Assembly: GCA_900754475.1 (NCBI GenBank) | Contig: CAAECY010000049.1 | Location: 62,001 to 126,000, forward strand | DNA length: 64,000 nt | Source of the DNA: an uncultured Sutterella sp. | GTDB lineage: Bacteria; Pseudomonadota; Gammaproteobacteria; Burkholderiales; Burkholderiaceae_F | Direction of reading: 5' to 3' | Part shown: piece after piece, positions 1 to 8,755 of the stretch | How positions within the stretch are numbered: position 1 is the stretch's first letter | Layout of the letters: every line of letters starts with the position of its first letter | Notes under the pieces: model-generated | The model's input: only the letters and a program-made list of their open reading frames with translations | The model's database searches: none | Told to the model about the DNA's origin: nothing | Made by a program: the position numbers and the translations under genes

Positions 1-1165
1 CGGTGAGGGGGAAAGACGCCTTCGGGTGGAGAAGCAGCAGAAATTCGCGCTTCGTCTGCTTGATGAGAATCAGGAGACGGATCATCTTGATGCCGCCCCC
101 GGTCGAGCCCGCGCACGTGGCGAAAATCGAGCTGAGGAGCATGACGAGCGGAATGATGGTCGGCCAGAGCGCGTAGTCGTCGCTTGCAAAACCGGTGGTC
201 GACGCCACGGAGACGACCGCAAACGCGGCTTTTACGAACGCGGTGAAGTCGTCTTCGTAGTACCCGATGTCAATGAGCAGGAGCGTGGTAAAGAGCGTCA
301 GGACGGAGACGACGCCCACCCAACCGAGAACCTCGGGATCCCGCCAGTAAAGGCGCAGATCGCGCTTGTGCCAGGCGGAGAAGTGGAGCGAAAAGTTGCA
401 TCCGCACACGATCATGAAGACGACGGTGACGAGGTCCACGGCGTTGCTCTCGAAGTACGCGAAGCTCGAATCGTGCGCGCCGATGCCCGACAGACTCACG
501 GTGGTCATCATGTGCAGGACCGCGTCGTCCCAGGACATGCCCGCGAAGTGGAAGGCGACGGTCAGGGCGACGGAAATCCCGAAATAGATGATGTAGAGCG
601 CCTGCGCCGTATCGGCGATGCGGGGCGTCAGTTTGCTTTCCTTCAGGGGGCCGCTCGTTTCGGCTTTCAGAATCTGCGCGCCGCCGACGCCGAGCAACGG
701 GAGAATGGCCACGGACAACACGATGAGCCCCATGCCGCCCAGCCACGAGAGGAAACAGCGCAAACCGTTGATGGAAAGCGGCAGGTCGTCGAGCCCCGTC
801 ATCATCGTCGCTCCCGTCGTCGTGAGACACGACATCATCTCGAAGTACGCCGCGGAGAAGGTGTACTGCGGGAGTTCCAGGAGAAGCGGAATGGTGGCGA
901 AAAGCGGCACGGCCGTCCAGGTGAGGGTCACGAGCAGGAACCCGTGCCGTGCGGTGAGCTCCTGGCTGTAGCCGCGGGTGGCGAGGGTGAGCAAAGCCCC
1001 GGTGCCGGTCGTCACGGCAAAGGCCGTCAGGAACGCGGCGTCCGCACCGTCGGCCTGAGCGACGCTCACCAGGTACGGAATGAGCATCGTCAGACCGTAG
1101 CCGACGAGAACGGGTCCGAGCGCGTGGAGCACCGGAAGGAGCAGGTACCGTAAGGCGTTTGGCAT
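1..1165 (-). CDS. trkH: Trk-type potassium uptake membrane subunit TrkH (3' end missing)
   Basis: Inner-membrane K+ translocating subunit that works with the cytoplasmic TrkA gate protein. The reading frame starts at an ATG (MPNALRYLLLPVLHALG) and stays open to the left edge, so the C-terminal part is missing. Four pore-loop-like segments typical of the Trk/Ktr superfamily are visible in order: SCLTTTGATMMTGL, TTVSLSGIGAHDS, SVASTTGFASDD and the conserved CAGSTGGGIKMIRL. Long hydrophobic helices separate them. It is the last gene of the minus-strand operon, 9 bp after trkA. TrkH versus TrkG cannot be distinguished, but the trkA-trkH pairing makes the role clear. Confidence 0.95.
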   Translation of the reverse strand, partial: MPNALRYLLLPVLHALGPVLVGYGLTMLIPYLVSVAQADGADAAFLTAFAVTTGTGALLTLATRGYSQELTARHGFLLVTLTWTAVPLFATIPLLLELPQYTFSAAYFEMMSCLTTTGATMMTGLDDLPLSINGLRCFLSWLGGMGLIVLSVAILPLLGVGGAQILKAETSGPLKESKLTPRIADTAQALYIIYFGISVALTVAFHFAGMSWDDAVLHMMTTVSLSGIGAHDSSFAYFESNAVDLVTVVFMIVCGCNFSLHFSAWHKRDLRLYWRDPEVLGWVGVVSVLTLFTTLLLIDIGYYEDDFTAFVKAAFAVVSVASTTGFASDDYALWPTIIPLVMLLSSIFATCAGSTGGGIKMIRLLILIKQTKREFLLLLHPKASFPLT

Positions 1166-1174
1166 GGGGGACCC

Positions 1175-2587
1175 TTAGAAGAAGCCCACGTCGACGGCGA
1201 AGAGACGCTCGATTTTCGGGATGAGGCGCTTCGAGGCGACGAAGACGACCACGTGGTCTTCGGCTTCGATGACCACGTCGGGTTTGCCCATCAGCACGAC
1301 GGCGTCTTCGCCCTCGCCGCGAATCACGGCGCCGATGTTCGCGCCTTCGGGAAGGGCGAGTTCGCGGATGGGGCGGCCCACCACGCGGGAGCTGCGGCGG
1401 TTGCCGTGCGCGACGATTTCGAGCGCTTCGGCCACGCCGTGCCGCAGGCTGTAGGCGGCGGTCACGTCGCCGCGGCGAACGTGCTTGATGAGTTCCCCGA
1501 GAGCGGCCTGCGAGGGCGAGAGGGTGATGTCGATTTGCGAGCCCTGCATGAGGTCGCCGTACACCTTGCGGTTGACGAGTGCGATGGTGCGTTGCGCGCC
1601 GAGCTTTTTGGCGAGCATCGCGCTCAGCACGTTGTCGCCGTCGTCTTCGGAAAGCGCGATGAAGAGGTCGCACGTTTCGACGCCGGCATCCGAGAGCACT
1701 TCTTCGTCGGTGTAGTCGCCCTCGATCACGATGGCCGAGGAACGCAGTTGGCCGGCGAGAAGTTCCACCTTCGAGCGGTCTTTCTCCAGGATGCGGATGC
1801 TGAGCTCCGCATGACGGTCGGCGTCTTCGCCCGACGTGAGGCGTCGGGCGAGCGCCAGACACATCGAGGCGTTGCCCGCAAGGAGAATGTTGCGCACCGG
1901 CGGCTCGTGGTGGCGGATTTCCGAAAGCACGAGTCGGGCGTTGCGCGCGTCGCACAGACAGATCACTTCGTCGCCCGCTTCGATGACGGTGTTTTTGTCG
2001 ACGTCGAGACGGCGGTTGCGGCGGAAGATCGAGATGATGCGGGCTTCCACGTGCGGCAGGTGCGTTTCGAGGTCCGCGACCCGTCGACCGACGAGCGGAC
2101 TGCCGGCTTTGGCGCGCACGGCGATGAGCGCGGCGAGGCCTTCGCCGAACTCCAGCACCTGATTGGCTTCCGGAAAGTCGATCAGCTTCACGAGATAGCT
2201 CGTCACGGCCTGCTCGGGCCAGATCACGGCCGTGGCTTCGAACCCCTCTTCGCCGAGAATGCGGGGGAAGTTGCGCAGTTCGCTGTTTCGGACGCGCGCG
2301 ATGCGGGTCGGAATGTTGAAAAGACGCGCCGCAAGCAGGCTGACGACCAGATTGGTTTCGTCGTTCGACGTCACGGCGATCAGCATGTCCATGTCGTCGG
2401 CCCCCGCGTCCCGGAGAACCTGGGGACTCGAGGCTTCGCCGACGATGCCGCGCAGGTCGAACCGGGATTGCAGATACGCGATGTGTTCGGGGTTGCGGTC
2501 GACGATGGTGATGTCGTTGGCTTCGGACACGAGGCTTTCGGCAACGGAAATGCCGATCCGACCCGCTCCGACGATGAGAATTTTCAT
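1175..2587 (-). CDS. trkA: Trk system potassium uptake regulatory protein TrkA
   Basis: Peripheral NAD(H)-binding subunit that gates TrkH. At 470 aa it has the full-length duplicated TrkA architecture: an N-terminal Rossmann RCK-N domain opening with MKILIVGAGRIG and an acidic residue at the end of the second strand (TIVDRN), an RCK-C region, then a second RCK-N domain (NILLAGNASMCLALARRL) and a second RCK-C. The second Rossmann repeat has a less canonical glycine motif, as is common in TrkA. It lies between the NtrX-like regulator (18 bp upstream) and trkH, a conserved betaproteobacterial arrangement. Confidence 0.96.
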   Translation of the reverse strand: MKILIVGAGRIGISVAESLVSEANDITIVDRNPEHIAYLQSRFDLRGIVGEASSPQVLRDAGADDMDMLIAVTSNDETNLVVSLLAARLFNIPTRIARVRNSELRNFPRILGEEGFEATAVIWPEQAVTSYLVKLIDFPEANQVLEFGEGLAALIAVRAKAGSPLVGRRVADLETHLPHVEARIISIFRRNRRLDVDKNTVIEAGDEVICLCDARNARLVLSEIRHHEPPVRNILLAGNASMCLALARRLTSGEDADRHAELSIRILEKDRSKVELLAGQLRSSAIVIEGDYTDEEVLSDAGVETCDLFIALSEDDGDNVLSAMLAKKLGAQRTIALVNRKVYGDLMQGSQIDITLSPSQAALGELIKHVRRGDVTAAYSLRHGVAEALEIVAHGNRRSSRVVGRPIRELALPEGANIGAVIRGEGEDAVVLMGKPDVVIEAEDHVVVFVASKRLIPKIERLFAVDVGFF

Positions 2588-2605
2588 AGGTCAGGCGAAG
2601 GGCGA

Positions 2606-3325
2606 TCAGGGACGCTTCGGTTTGAAGGGCGCGCGGATGGCGGGCAAGGGCGACGGGAGACGCCCCGGGATGCGGAAGTCGTCGAGTTCGACGCCGGCCG
2701 CCTTCATCTTGCGATAGAGGTGCGTGCGCTCGATGCCCGAATGGCGCGCCAGACGCGCCATCGAGAGATTCTGATACTGAAGCGTCGTTTCGAAGTACGC
2801 GCGTTCTACGGCGTGCATCACGTCGCGGAAAGGCAGATTGAAGTCGAGCTTCAGGTTGTATTCGGGCAACTGAAAGACGGGCAGAATCGCGCCCGAAGCG
2901 GGAAGGCCGTCATCGTCGTCGCGGTTCGAGCGGGTGAGCGACTTTTGATATTCGAGCCGCTGCCACTGCTCCAGAACGCGGTCGACCGTCGTGAGGAGGT
3001 TCTTCAGGGAAATGGGCTTTTCCAGGAAGTCCATCGCCCCGTAGCGCACGGCCTGCATGGCCGAATCGATCGTGCCGTGGCCGGACATCATGATCACGGG
3101 ACACGTGAGCAGATTGTGCGCGCGCCATTCGCGCAACAGCGTGATGCCGTCCGTATCGGGCATCCAGATGTCGAGCAGGATGAGGGAGTACTTGCGCTCG
3201 CGGATACAGCGGCGCGCTTCCTCGGCGTTGGCGGCCGTGGTGATGGTGTACCCGGAGTCCATCAGAATCTCCGCAAGCACGTTGCGGATGCCGACCTCAT
3301 CGTCTACAACAAGAATATCTGCCAT
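2606..3325 (-). CDS. NtrX-like response regulator without AAA+ domain
   Basis: Response regulator of 239 aa. Residues 1-120 form a receiver domain with the acidic pair after ILVVDD, phospho-acceptor Asp52 (LILLDIWMPD), the Thr/Ser switch (VIMMSGHG) and the conserved Lys (DFLEKPI). A Fis-type helix-turn-helix lies near residues 175-215 (MARLARHSGIERTHLYRKM). The roughly 230-residue sigma-54-interacting AAA+ domain of full NtrX/NtrC proteins is absent: there is no Walker A and no GAFTGA. The stop codon of the sensor kinase is immediately adjacent, so the two are co-translated partners. Because it cannot contact sigma-54 through an AAA+ module, it probably acts on sigma-70 promoters, perhaps including its own operon. 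The target is unknown. Confidence 0.88.
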   Translation of the reverse strand: MADILVVDDEVGIRNVLAEILMDSGYTITTAANAEEARRCIRERKYSLILLDIWMPDTDGITLLREWRAHNLLTCPVIMMSGHGTIDSAMQAVRYGAMDFLEKPISLKNLLTTVDRVLEQWQRLEYQKSLTRSNRDDDDGLPASGAILPVFQLPEYNLKLDFNLPFRDVMHAVERAYFETTLQYQNLSMARLARHSGIERTHLYRKMKAAGVELDDFRIPGRLPSPLPAIRAPFKPKRP

Positions 3326-5608
3326 TTAATCGGTTCTCTGCGTGTCAGAAACGGGTGTTGTCCGGGTTGCGGATGAAAAAACCGGGAACCGAATGTCGAC
3401 CTGGGCGCCGAGAATGAGGTAGCCCGTGCGGTCCATTCGGTTGGAGAGCTCGATCGACGCGTGATGTTCGTCGAGAATCTTCTTCACCATCGGAAGGCCC
3501 AACCCCGTGCCCGTCTCCTTGGTGGTCACGTAGGGCTCGAACGCTTTGGCGAGGATTTTCGAGCTGAACCCCGTGCCATTATCGCGGAATATCAGGCGGA
3601 CGGTGGAGGGGCCGTCGGGCGAGGCGTCCGAGCGGGTCTGGATTTCGATTTCGGCTTCCGCACCGGCGGCGTCGATGCTGTTGGAAATCAGGTTGTGAAT
3701 GACCTGTCGCAGTTGCGAAGCGTCCGCCAGCACGGCGGGGAGCGTCGGATCGAGCCGAAGCGTCACTTCGGTTCCGGCCTGATGGTACAGCGACGCCGCG
3801 TCCGTGAGGAACGCGTTGAGGTCGAGCGGCACGAGGTTGGCGCTCGGCAGGCGCGCGTACTCGCGGAAGTCGTTCACCATCTGCTTGAGCGCGTCGACCT
3901 GCGTCGTGATCGTGGCGATCGCGCGATGAAGCAGGTCCACGTCGGCCTGATCCTCCAAACGGTTTTCGAGCTTCATTTCCAGCCGTTCGGCCGCAAGGCG
4001 AATGGGCGTCAGAGGATTCTTGATCTCGTGCGCGAGACGACGGGCCACTTCGCCCCATGCGGTGGCGCGCTGAGCTTCGATCAGCTGGCTGACGTCGTCG
4101 AGCACCAACACCGTCCCCATGTGGGCGCCGAGCGGCATGTTGGAGGTTTTGATGTAGAGCGGAACGACGCGGTCGGGACGCTGCAACTCGAATTCGACGC
4201 GCATGTTGGCGTCGGTGGCGAGGTGCCGCATCTTGGTCAGCGCTTCGACGAGGCGGGGTTCCGTCGTTTCGAGCGTCGTGCCGATCGCGCAGACCTCGTC
4301 GCCGAGAATGCGCCGTGCGGCGGCGTTGGCCGTCACGACGGTGTGGGTGCGGTCGATGACCATCACGCCCGAGGTGATGTTGCCGAGCACCCGCTCGAGG
4401 TAGGCCTGCGCCTGTTGGGCTTCGCGCCGCTGCTCGTCGATGTCGCGGCGCGTTTCGGCGACCTCGCGGATCATCTGGTTGAAGGACTGCGTGAGGACGT
4501 TGATTTCGCTGCTGCCGGTGAACTCCCGGATGGGCGAGAAATTGCCGTCGGCCACGCGCCGCGTCCCTTCTTCGAGCTGCAGGACGGGTTCCGCGGCCTT
4601 TCGGGCGAACGTGATCGCGGCCGCGATGGCGCCGAACACGGCCAGAAGGAGCGTGAGAAAGAGCGTCCCGGTGTAGATCGACTGAAGCGACGCGCGCGAG
4701 AGTACGAGCGTCTGGTAGTCGCGGTAGCCCGCGAGGAGTTCCGAGGCGTTTTGAGCCGTTTCGTTGTCGACGGGCTGAATGATCTGGAGGTAGAGCTGCT
4801 GCGCGCCCGCCGCATTGCGGCTCGAGCGCGGCGCGGCGAGCCCTCGGGGCGCGGCGGGGAGCGACGCTTCCGACGTCGTCTCGTCGCTGCGCGGATTGAG
4901 CGGAAGGATGACCCGGATCGAGAGCGAGTCCGTGCGCAGCGCTTCGGCCTTGTCGGAGACGTCGCCGTCGATCACGCTGTAGATGCCCGTCGAGCGAACG
5001 ACCTGCATCTGCTGGGCCGTCGGCAGGTCGGGCAACATCACGTTGATGCGCGACCCCGCCGCGGCCACCGCCGTGCCGTCGCCGAGAAAGACGAGCGCTT
5101 CGAGGCTTTGATGGCCTTCGAGAAGCCGCATCAGATCCTGCATGATGAGGCTCGTCGGCGTGTTGGCGAGCAGTCCCGCCATGTGGCGCGCCGTGAGTTC
5201 CGTCTGTTTTTGCTGTTGCTGCAGGATGCCGCGGGTGATGGTGACGCCCGACTCGAGCGCGCGCTCGACGCGCACGTCGAACCACGAGTCGATCGAGCGC
5301 GAGATGAAGACGTTCGAGACGAGGAAGATGACGAGGGCGGGCACGACGGCCAGTGCGGCCGTGGCGCCCGCGAGGCGCACCGTCATGTTGGCGCCGAAAC
5401 GCCGCCGGCGAAAGCGCTGCCAGAGCTGAACCAGCATGGCTACGACGATTGCAAAGAGCAATACCGCCACCACGCGGTTGATGACGATCAGAAGCGGAAA
5501 CCAGCGCTCGAAAAGCCGCGAGTCGGAGCTCGTGGCGGCGAGGCCGAAGAGCGAAATGGCGGCCAGGGCGAGCGAAGCGGTGAGCGCGTAGCGATACCAG
5601 TGCGGCAT
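3326..5608 (-). CDS. NtrY-like membrane sensor histidine kinase
   Basis: Sensor kinase of 760 aa. The N-terminal half has three closely spaced transmembrane helices (residues ~8-110), an extracytoplasmic region to about residue 315, a further helix (TLFLTLLLAVFGAIAAAI), a HAMP linker (RRVADGNFSPI) and a PAS-like domain (~400-500). The catalytic core has an H-box (RRLAHEIKNPLTPIRLA), N-box (HNLISNSIDAA), G1 (RDNGTGF) and G2 (GTGLGLPMVKK). This matches NtrY, the partner of NtrX. It sits between the DUF4390 gene and the regulator, each with almost no spacing, so it is translationally coupled. The stimulus is not evident from the sequence; NtrY homologues have been linked to redox or nitrogen status. 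Confidence 0.93.
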   Translation of the reverse strand: MPHWYRYALTASLALAAISLFGLAATSSDSRLFERWFPLLIVINRVVAVLLFAIVVAMLVQLWQRFRRRRFGANMTVRLAGATAALAVVPALVIFLVSNVFISRSIDSWFDVRVERALESGVTITRGILQQQQKQTELTARHMAGLLANTPTSLIMQDLMRLLEGHQSLEALVFLGDGTAVAAAGSRINVMLPDLPTAQQMQVVRSTGIYSVIDGDVSDKAEALRTDSLSIRVILPLNPRSDETTSEASLPAAPRGLAAPRSSRNAAGAQQLYLQIIQPVDNETAQNASELLAGYRDYQTLVLSRASLQSIYTGTLFLTLLLAVFGAIAAAITFARKAAEPVLQLEEGTRRVADGNFSPIREFTGSSEINVLTQSFNQMIREVAETRRDIDEQRREAQQAQAYLERVLGNITSGVMVIDRTHTVVTANAAARRILGDEVCAIGTTLETTEPRLVEALTKMRHLATDANMRVEFELQRPDRVVPLYIKTSNMPLGAHMGTVLVLDDVSQLIEAQRATAWGEVARRLAHEIKNPLTPIRLAAERLEMKLENRLEDQADVDLLHRAIATITTQVDALKQMVNDFREYARLPSANLVPLDLNAFLTDAASLYHQAGTEVTLRLDPTLPAVLADASQLRQVIHNLISNSIDAAGAEAEIEIQTRSDASPDGPSTVRLIFRDNGTGFSSKILAKAFEPYVTTKETGTGLGLPMVKKILDEHHASIELSNRMDRTGYLILGAQVDIRFPVFSSATRTTPVSDTQRTD

Positions 5609-5615
5609 GAGCTCC

Positions 5616-6221
5616 TCACTCGCCGTCGTTGGTGACGGACGGGTCGATGCGAATCGTCGTCCAGTCGCTTTCCACCGACCATTCGATCGAGTCGTCGGTG
5701 GTCACCTGCATGGGTTTCGGGAGCTTCGTCGTGTCCAGATGGAATCGGACCTGCGCCGTGAAGCTGCGGCTGTCGCCGATCGTGTCCGAGGGCGCCACGC
5801 GCCAGCGACGGATGTTTTTGACAAGCGGCAGCGCCTGCTCCAACGAATCGAAGTTGAGCGAAAGGCCGCTGTAGCCCACGCGATACCGGCGCGTGAGCGG
5901 GTCGAACGAAAGGCGAACGAGGAAGGTCTCGTCCGCGACCGTCTTGTCGAGCCAATACCAGCGCGACGAGGTGAGACGGAATTCGTGCGCGAAGTAGAGC
6001 GCGATCCCGCGGTGCAGCACGTCGAGCAACGGCGCCGGCAGGTCGAATTCGTAATGCGCGGCCACGAACAAACCGGGGCGCTCCCCCGGTTCGTCGCGGG
6101 TGATTTCCGCCCCCATGAAGGCGGCCTGCACGGCGAGGGCGCACGTCGACCACGCCGCCGTCCCGAGAATGAGGATGGCGAGCGCGGTCCGGCGGAAGCA
6201 ACGGGTGTGCGGGCGGATCAT
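5616..6221 (-). CDS. DUF4390 exported protein
   Basis: A 201-aa protein with an N-terminal signal peptide (basic start MIRPHTRCFRR, then a hydrophobic stretch to CALAVQAA). The rest matches the DUF4390 pattern: an early FDLP segment, repeated Tyr/Trp-rich strands (SSRWYWLDK), and Arg-Tyr-Arg-containing strands (RRYRVGYSGL). The function of this family is not known. It is regularly encoded between rsmB and the ntrY-like kinase in betaproteobacteria, as here, with 7 bp to the kinase gene. That position suggests an envelope role linked to the kinase, possibly as a periplasmic partner or signal input; this is inference from context only. Confidence 0.85.
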   Translation of the reverse strand: MIRPHTRCFRRTALAILILGTAAWSTCALAVQAAFMGAEITRDEPGERPGLFVAAHYEFDLPAPLLDVLHRGIALYFAHEFRLTSSRWYWLDKTVADETFLVRLSFDPLTRRYRVGYSGLSLNFDSLEQALPLVKNIRRWRVAPSDTIGDSRSFTAQVRFHLDTTKLPKPMQVTTDDSIEWSVESDWTTIRIDPSVTNDGE

Positions 6222-6235
6222 GAGGGCGCGTACCG

Positions 6236-7609
6236 TCAGGAGCGGTGGTCGGTTTTTCGGAAAAGGGCGTAGAAGAACCCGTCGTGAACGGCGGGCAGGC
6301 GCGGATCGGTTTCGGGCCGATCGTCGTCGGTCGGCAACAACGTCATCATACCTTCAAGCCCTTCGCCGAGCGGAACGAGCGAAGCGTCCGGGGCGGCGTC
6401 GAGGAATTTCGCGACCTGATCGACCCCTTCTTCGGGGAAGATCGAGCACGTGCAAAAGAGCAGGTGACCGCCCGGTTTGACGACGGGCCACAGCGCCTTG
6501 AAGAGCATGCGCTGCGTCTTGGCGAGCGCCTTGGGGTCGCCCGGACGACGGTTCCAGGGAACGTCGGGCTGACGACGCACCACGCCCGAGGCGGTGCAGG
6601 GAGCGTCGAGCAGCACGGCGTCGAAGGCCTTGCCCGACCACCAGGCGTCGAGGTCGGAGGCGTCCGCCACGCAAACCTCGGCGCTCAGGCCGAGTCGATC
6701 GAGATTTTCCGTAATGCGACGAGCGCGTTCGGGGTCGATTTCGAGGGCCGTGACCGAGCAACGGTGCTTTTCGAGGAGGTGCGCGGTTTTGCCGCCCGGA
6801 GCCGCACAGGCGTCGAGCACGGCGTCGCCGTCCGAGGCGGGGAGGAAGTGAGCCGCCAACTGCGTGCCCGCATCCTGCACCGAAACGACACCCTCGGCAA
6901 AGCCCGGAATCGCTTCGACGGGACAGGGCTTGAGGAGCTGAACGGCGTCGAGGCCGAGGGCGCGCGCCGGAACCCCGGCGGCTTCGAGGCGCTTCAGATA
7001 GTCGTCGACGGAGGTCTTTCGGGTGTTGACGCGAATCGTCAGGGGCGGATGGCGCAGCCCCGCTTCGAGAACGGCTTCGGCCTCGTCGCCGTAGACCGAC
7101 TTCATGCGCTCGATCCACCAGAGCGGAGCGTTGAAGCGCACTTCGGGCGACGCGTTGACGCGCGCAAGGAGACTGTCGGTTTCGCGCAGGTAACGGCGAA
7201 GCACCGCATTGACCAGCCCCGCGAAGCGCTCCGTGGAGCGGTGCGAACGCACGGCTTCGACCGCCTGGTTGACGACCGTAAAGCCGGTCCATTCGCCCGA
7301 GAGGAGGGCGGCAAGCGACACTTCGAGAAGCGAACTCACGGGCTCTTTGGGCGCGCGCTCGAGCAGTGCCGCAAGCAGCGCCTTCGTCGTCGCGGTGCGG
7401 CGCGTCGCACCGTAAAGGAGCGCAAGGAGCGTGCCGCGTCCGCCTTCGGGCAGGTTCTTCGAACCCGCGGCCACGGCGCTCACGAGCGACGCACCGTCTT
7501 CCTTCATGAGACGGCGGCCGAGCGCGGCGGCCGAGAGAACCGCGGAAAGCGGAACGGCATCCCGGTTTTTGCGGGGTTTGCGCGGGGAAAGATCGGCCGA
7601 CACGGTCAA
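6236..7609 (-). CDS. rsmB: 16S rRNA (cytosine-967 C5)-methyltransferase RsmB
   Basis: Methylates C967 of 16S rRNA with S-adenosylmethionine. The 457-aa protein has an N-terminal NusB-like helical RNA-binding domain (residues ~1-150, with VNQAVEAVRSH and GLVNAVLRRYLR) and a C-terminal Rossmann methyltransferase domain. The SAM-binding motif is DACAAPGGKTAHL. The two NSUN-type cysteines lie in DAPCTASGVV and in the catalytic LLFCTCSIFPEEG. The start is taken as TTG at 7609, which overlaps the fmt stop codon (TTGA) and suggests translational coupling; a GTG two codons downstream is the alternative. Confidence 0.95.
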   Translation of the reverse strand: MTVSADLSPRKPRKNRDAVPLSAVLSAAALGRRLMKEDGASLVSAVAAGSKNLPEGGRGTLLALLYGATRRTATTKALLAALLERAPKEPVSSLLEVSLAALLSGEWTGFTVVNQAVEAVRSHRSTERFAGLVNAVLRRYLRETDSLLARVNASPEVRFNAPLWWIERMKSVYGDEAEAVLEAGLRHPPLTIRVNTRKTSVDDYLKRLEAAGVPARALGLDAVQLLKPCPVEAIPGFAEGVVSVQDAGTQLAAHFLPASDGDAVLDACAAPGGKTAHLLEKHRCSVTALEIDPERARRITENLDRLGLSAEVCVADASDLDAWWSGKAFDAVLLDAPCTASGVVRRQPDVPWNRRPGDPKALAKTQRMLFKALWPVVKPGGHLLFCTCSIFPEEGVDQVAKFLDAAPDASLVPLGEGLEGMMTLLPTDDDRPETDPRLPAVHDGFFYALFRKTDHRS

Positions 7610-8559
7610 AGCACCTCACCGACAGTGAAATTCACGCCCTGCAACACGGCGGAAGCGGCCATGCGGGGCTTGCCCGGTTTCTGGAGCACCGTCATGCGAA
7701 GCGCGCCCGAGCCGCAGGCGACCGTCAGGGCGCCGTCGGTCGAGAGCACGGTGCCCGCGGGCGCGTCGCCCGCCGTGCATTCGGCTTCCCAGACTTTGAT
7801 GACGAGACCCGCGTGCTCGAACTGCATGCCCGGAAACGGCGTGAAGGCGCGCAAACGGCGCGCGAGCACGTCGGCGGGCTCCGTCCAGTCGATGTGGCTT
7901 TCGGGCTTGAGGAGCTTCTCGGCGTAGGTCACGCCTTCCTCGGACTGGACTTCCCAGTCGAGTTCGCTCGGGGTTTCGAGCGCTTCGACGAGGAGTCGGG
8001 CGCCGAGCCGTCCGAGGCGTTCGGTCAGGGTGCTCGTCGTGTCGTCGGCGGCGATCGGGGTTGTCACCTTGCGGATCATCGGACCGGTGTCGAGCCCGAG
8101 CTCCATCTTCATGAGCGTGACGCCCGTTTCGGGGTCGCCCGCTTCGATCGCGCGCGAAATCGGCGCGGCGCCGCGCCAACGCGGCAGGAGGCTCGCGTGG
8201 ATGTTGAGGGCCTTGATGTCGCCCTTTTTGCCGATCCCGCGGGCGCAGTCGAGCACCGGCTGCGGGAGGATGAGACCGTAGGCCGCAACGACGAGCAGAT
8301 CGGCATCGATCGCCTTCAGTTCGGCGTGCATGAGGGCGGCGCCTTCGGGGTCGCGCTTGAGGCTCAGCGTCAGGGGCGTTTCGACGCGAATGCCGTGCGA
8401 CTCGGCCAGGACGCGTACGGGGGAGGGCGTCAGTTTCATCCCGCGGCCGCTCGGGCGGTCGGGCTGCGTGAGAACGAGCGGGATCTCGTGCCCGGCCTCG
8501 ATGAGCTGCTTCAGGGCTTCGGCGGCGAAGTCCGGCGTTCCGGCGAATATGATTTTCAT
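7606..8559 (-). CDS. fmt: methionyl-tRNA formyltransferase
   Basis: Transfers a formyl group from 10-formyltetrahydrofolate to initiator Met-tRNA. The 317-aa length is normal. The N-terminal Rossmann domain starts MKIIFAGTPDFAA, and the catalytic and folate-binding signature LNIHASLLPRWRGAAPI is complete, followed by TGVTLMKMELGLDTG. The C-terminal OB-like tRNA-binding domain covers about residues 205-317 (LRAFTPFPG). It is the first gene of the long minus-strand operon leading through rsmB to trkH. Its usual partner def lies upstream on the same strand but is separated by a plus-strand hydrolase gene. Confidence 0.97.
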   Translation of the reverse strand: MKIIFAGTPDFAAEALKQLIEAGHEIPLVLTQPDRPSGRGMKLTPSPVRVLAESHGIRVETPLTLSLKRDPEGAALMHAELKAIDADLLVVAAYGLILPQPVLDCARGIGKKGDIKALNIHASLLPRWRGAAPISRAIEAGDPETGVTLMKMELGLDTGPMIRKVTTPIAADDTTSTLTERLGRLGARLLVEALETPSELDWEVQSEEGVTYAEKLLKPESHIDWTEPADVLARRLRAFTPFPGMQFEHAGLVIKVWEAECTAGDAPAGTVLSTDGALTVACGSGALRMTVLQKPGKPRMAASAVLQGVNFTVGEVL

Positions 8560-8755
8560 CGAAAAAATCCTCGAAGGGGTTTGTGTGTTCGATTCCGTCG
8601 CCCGCCGCGTCGCGTTCCGCGCTTCGGGGACGGTACGAATCCCACTATTATCGTACGGCGGGGCGGACGTCCGACCGAATCGGGGTCGTACGAAACGTTG
8701 CCGACCGTACGGCGGGCGGCGGTCCCGCGCGCAAAAGAAGAAAGGAGAAAGCGAG

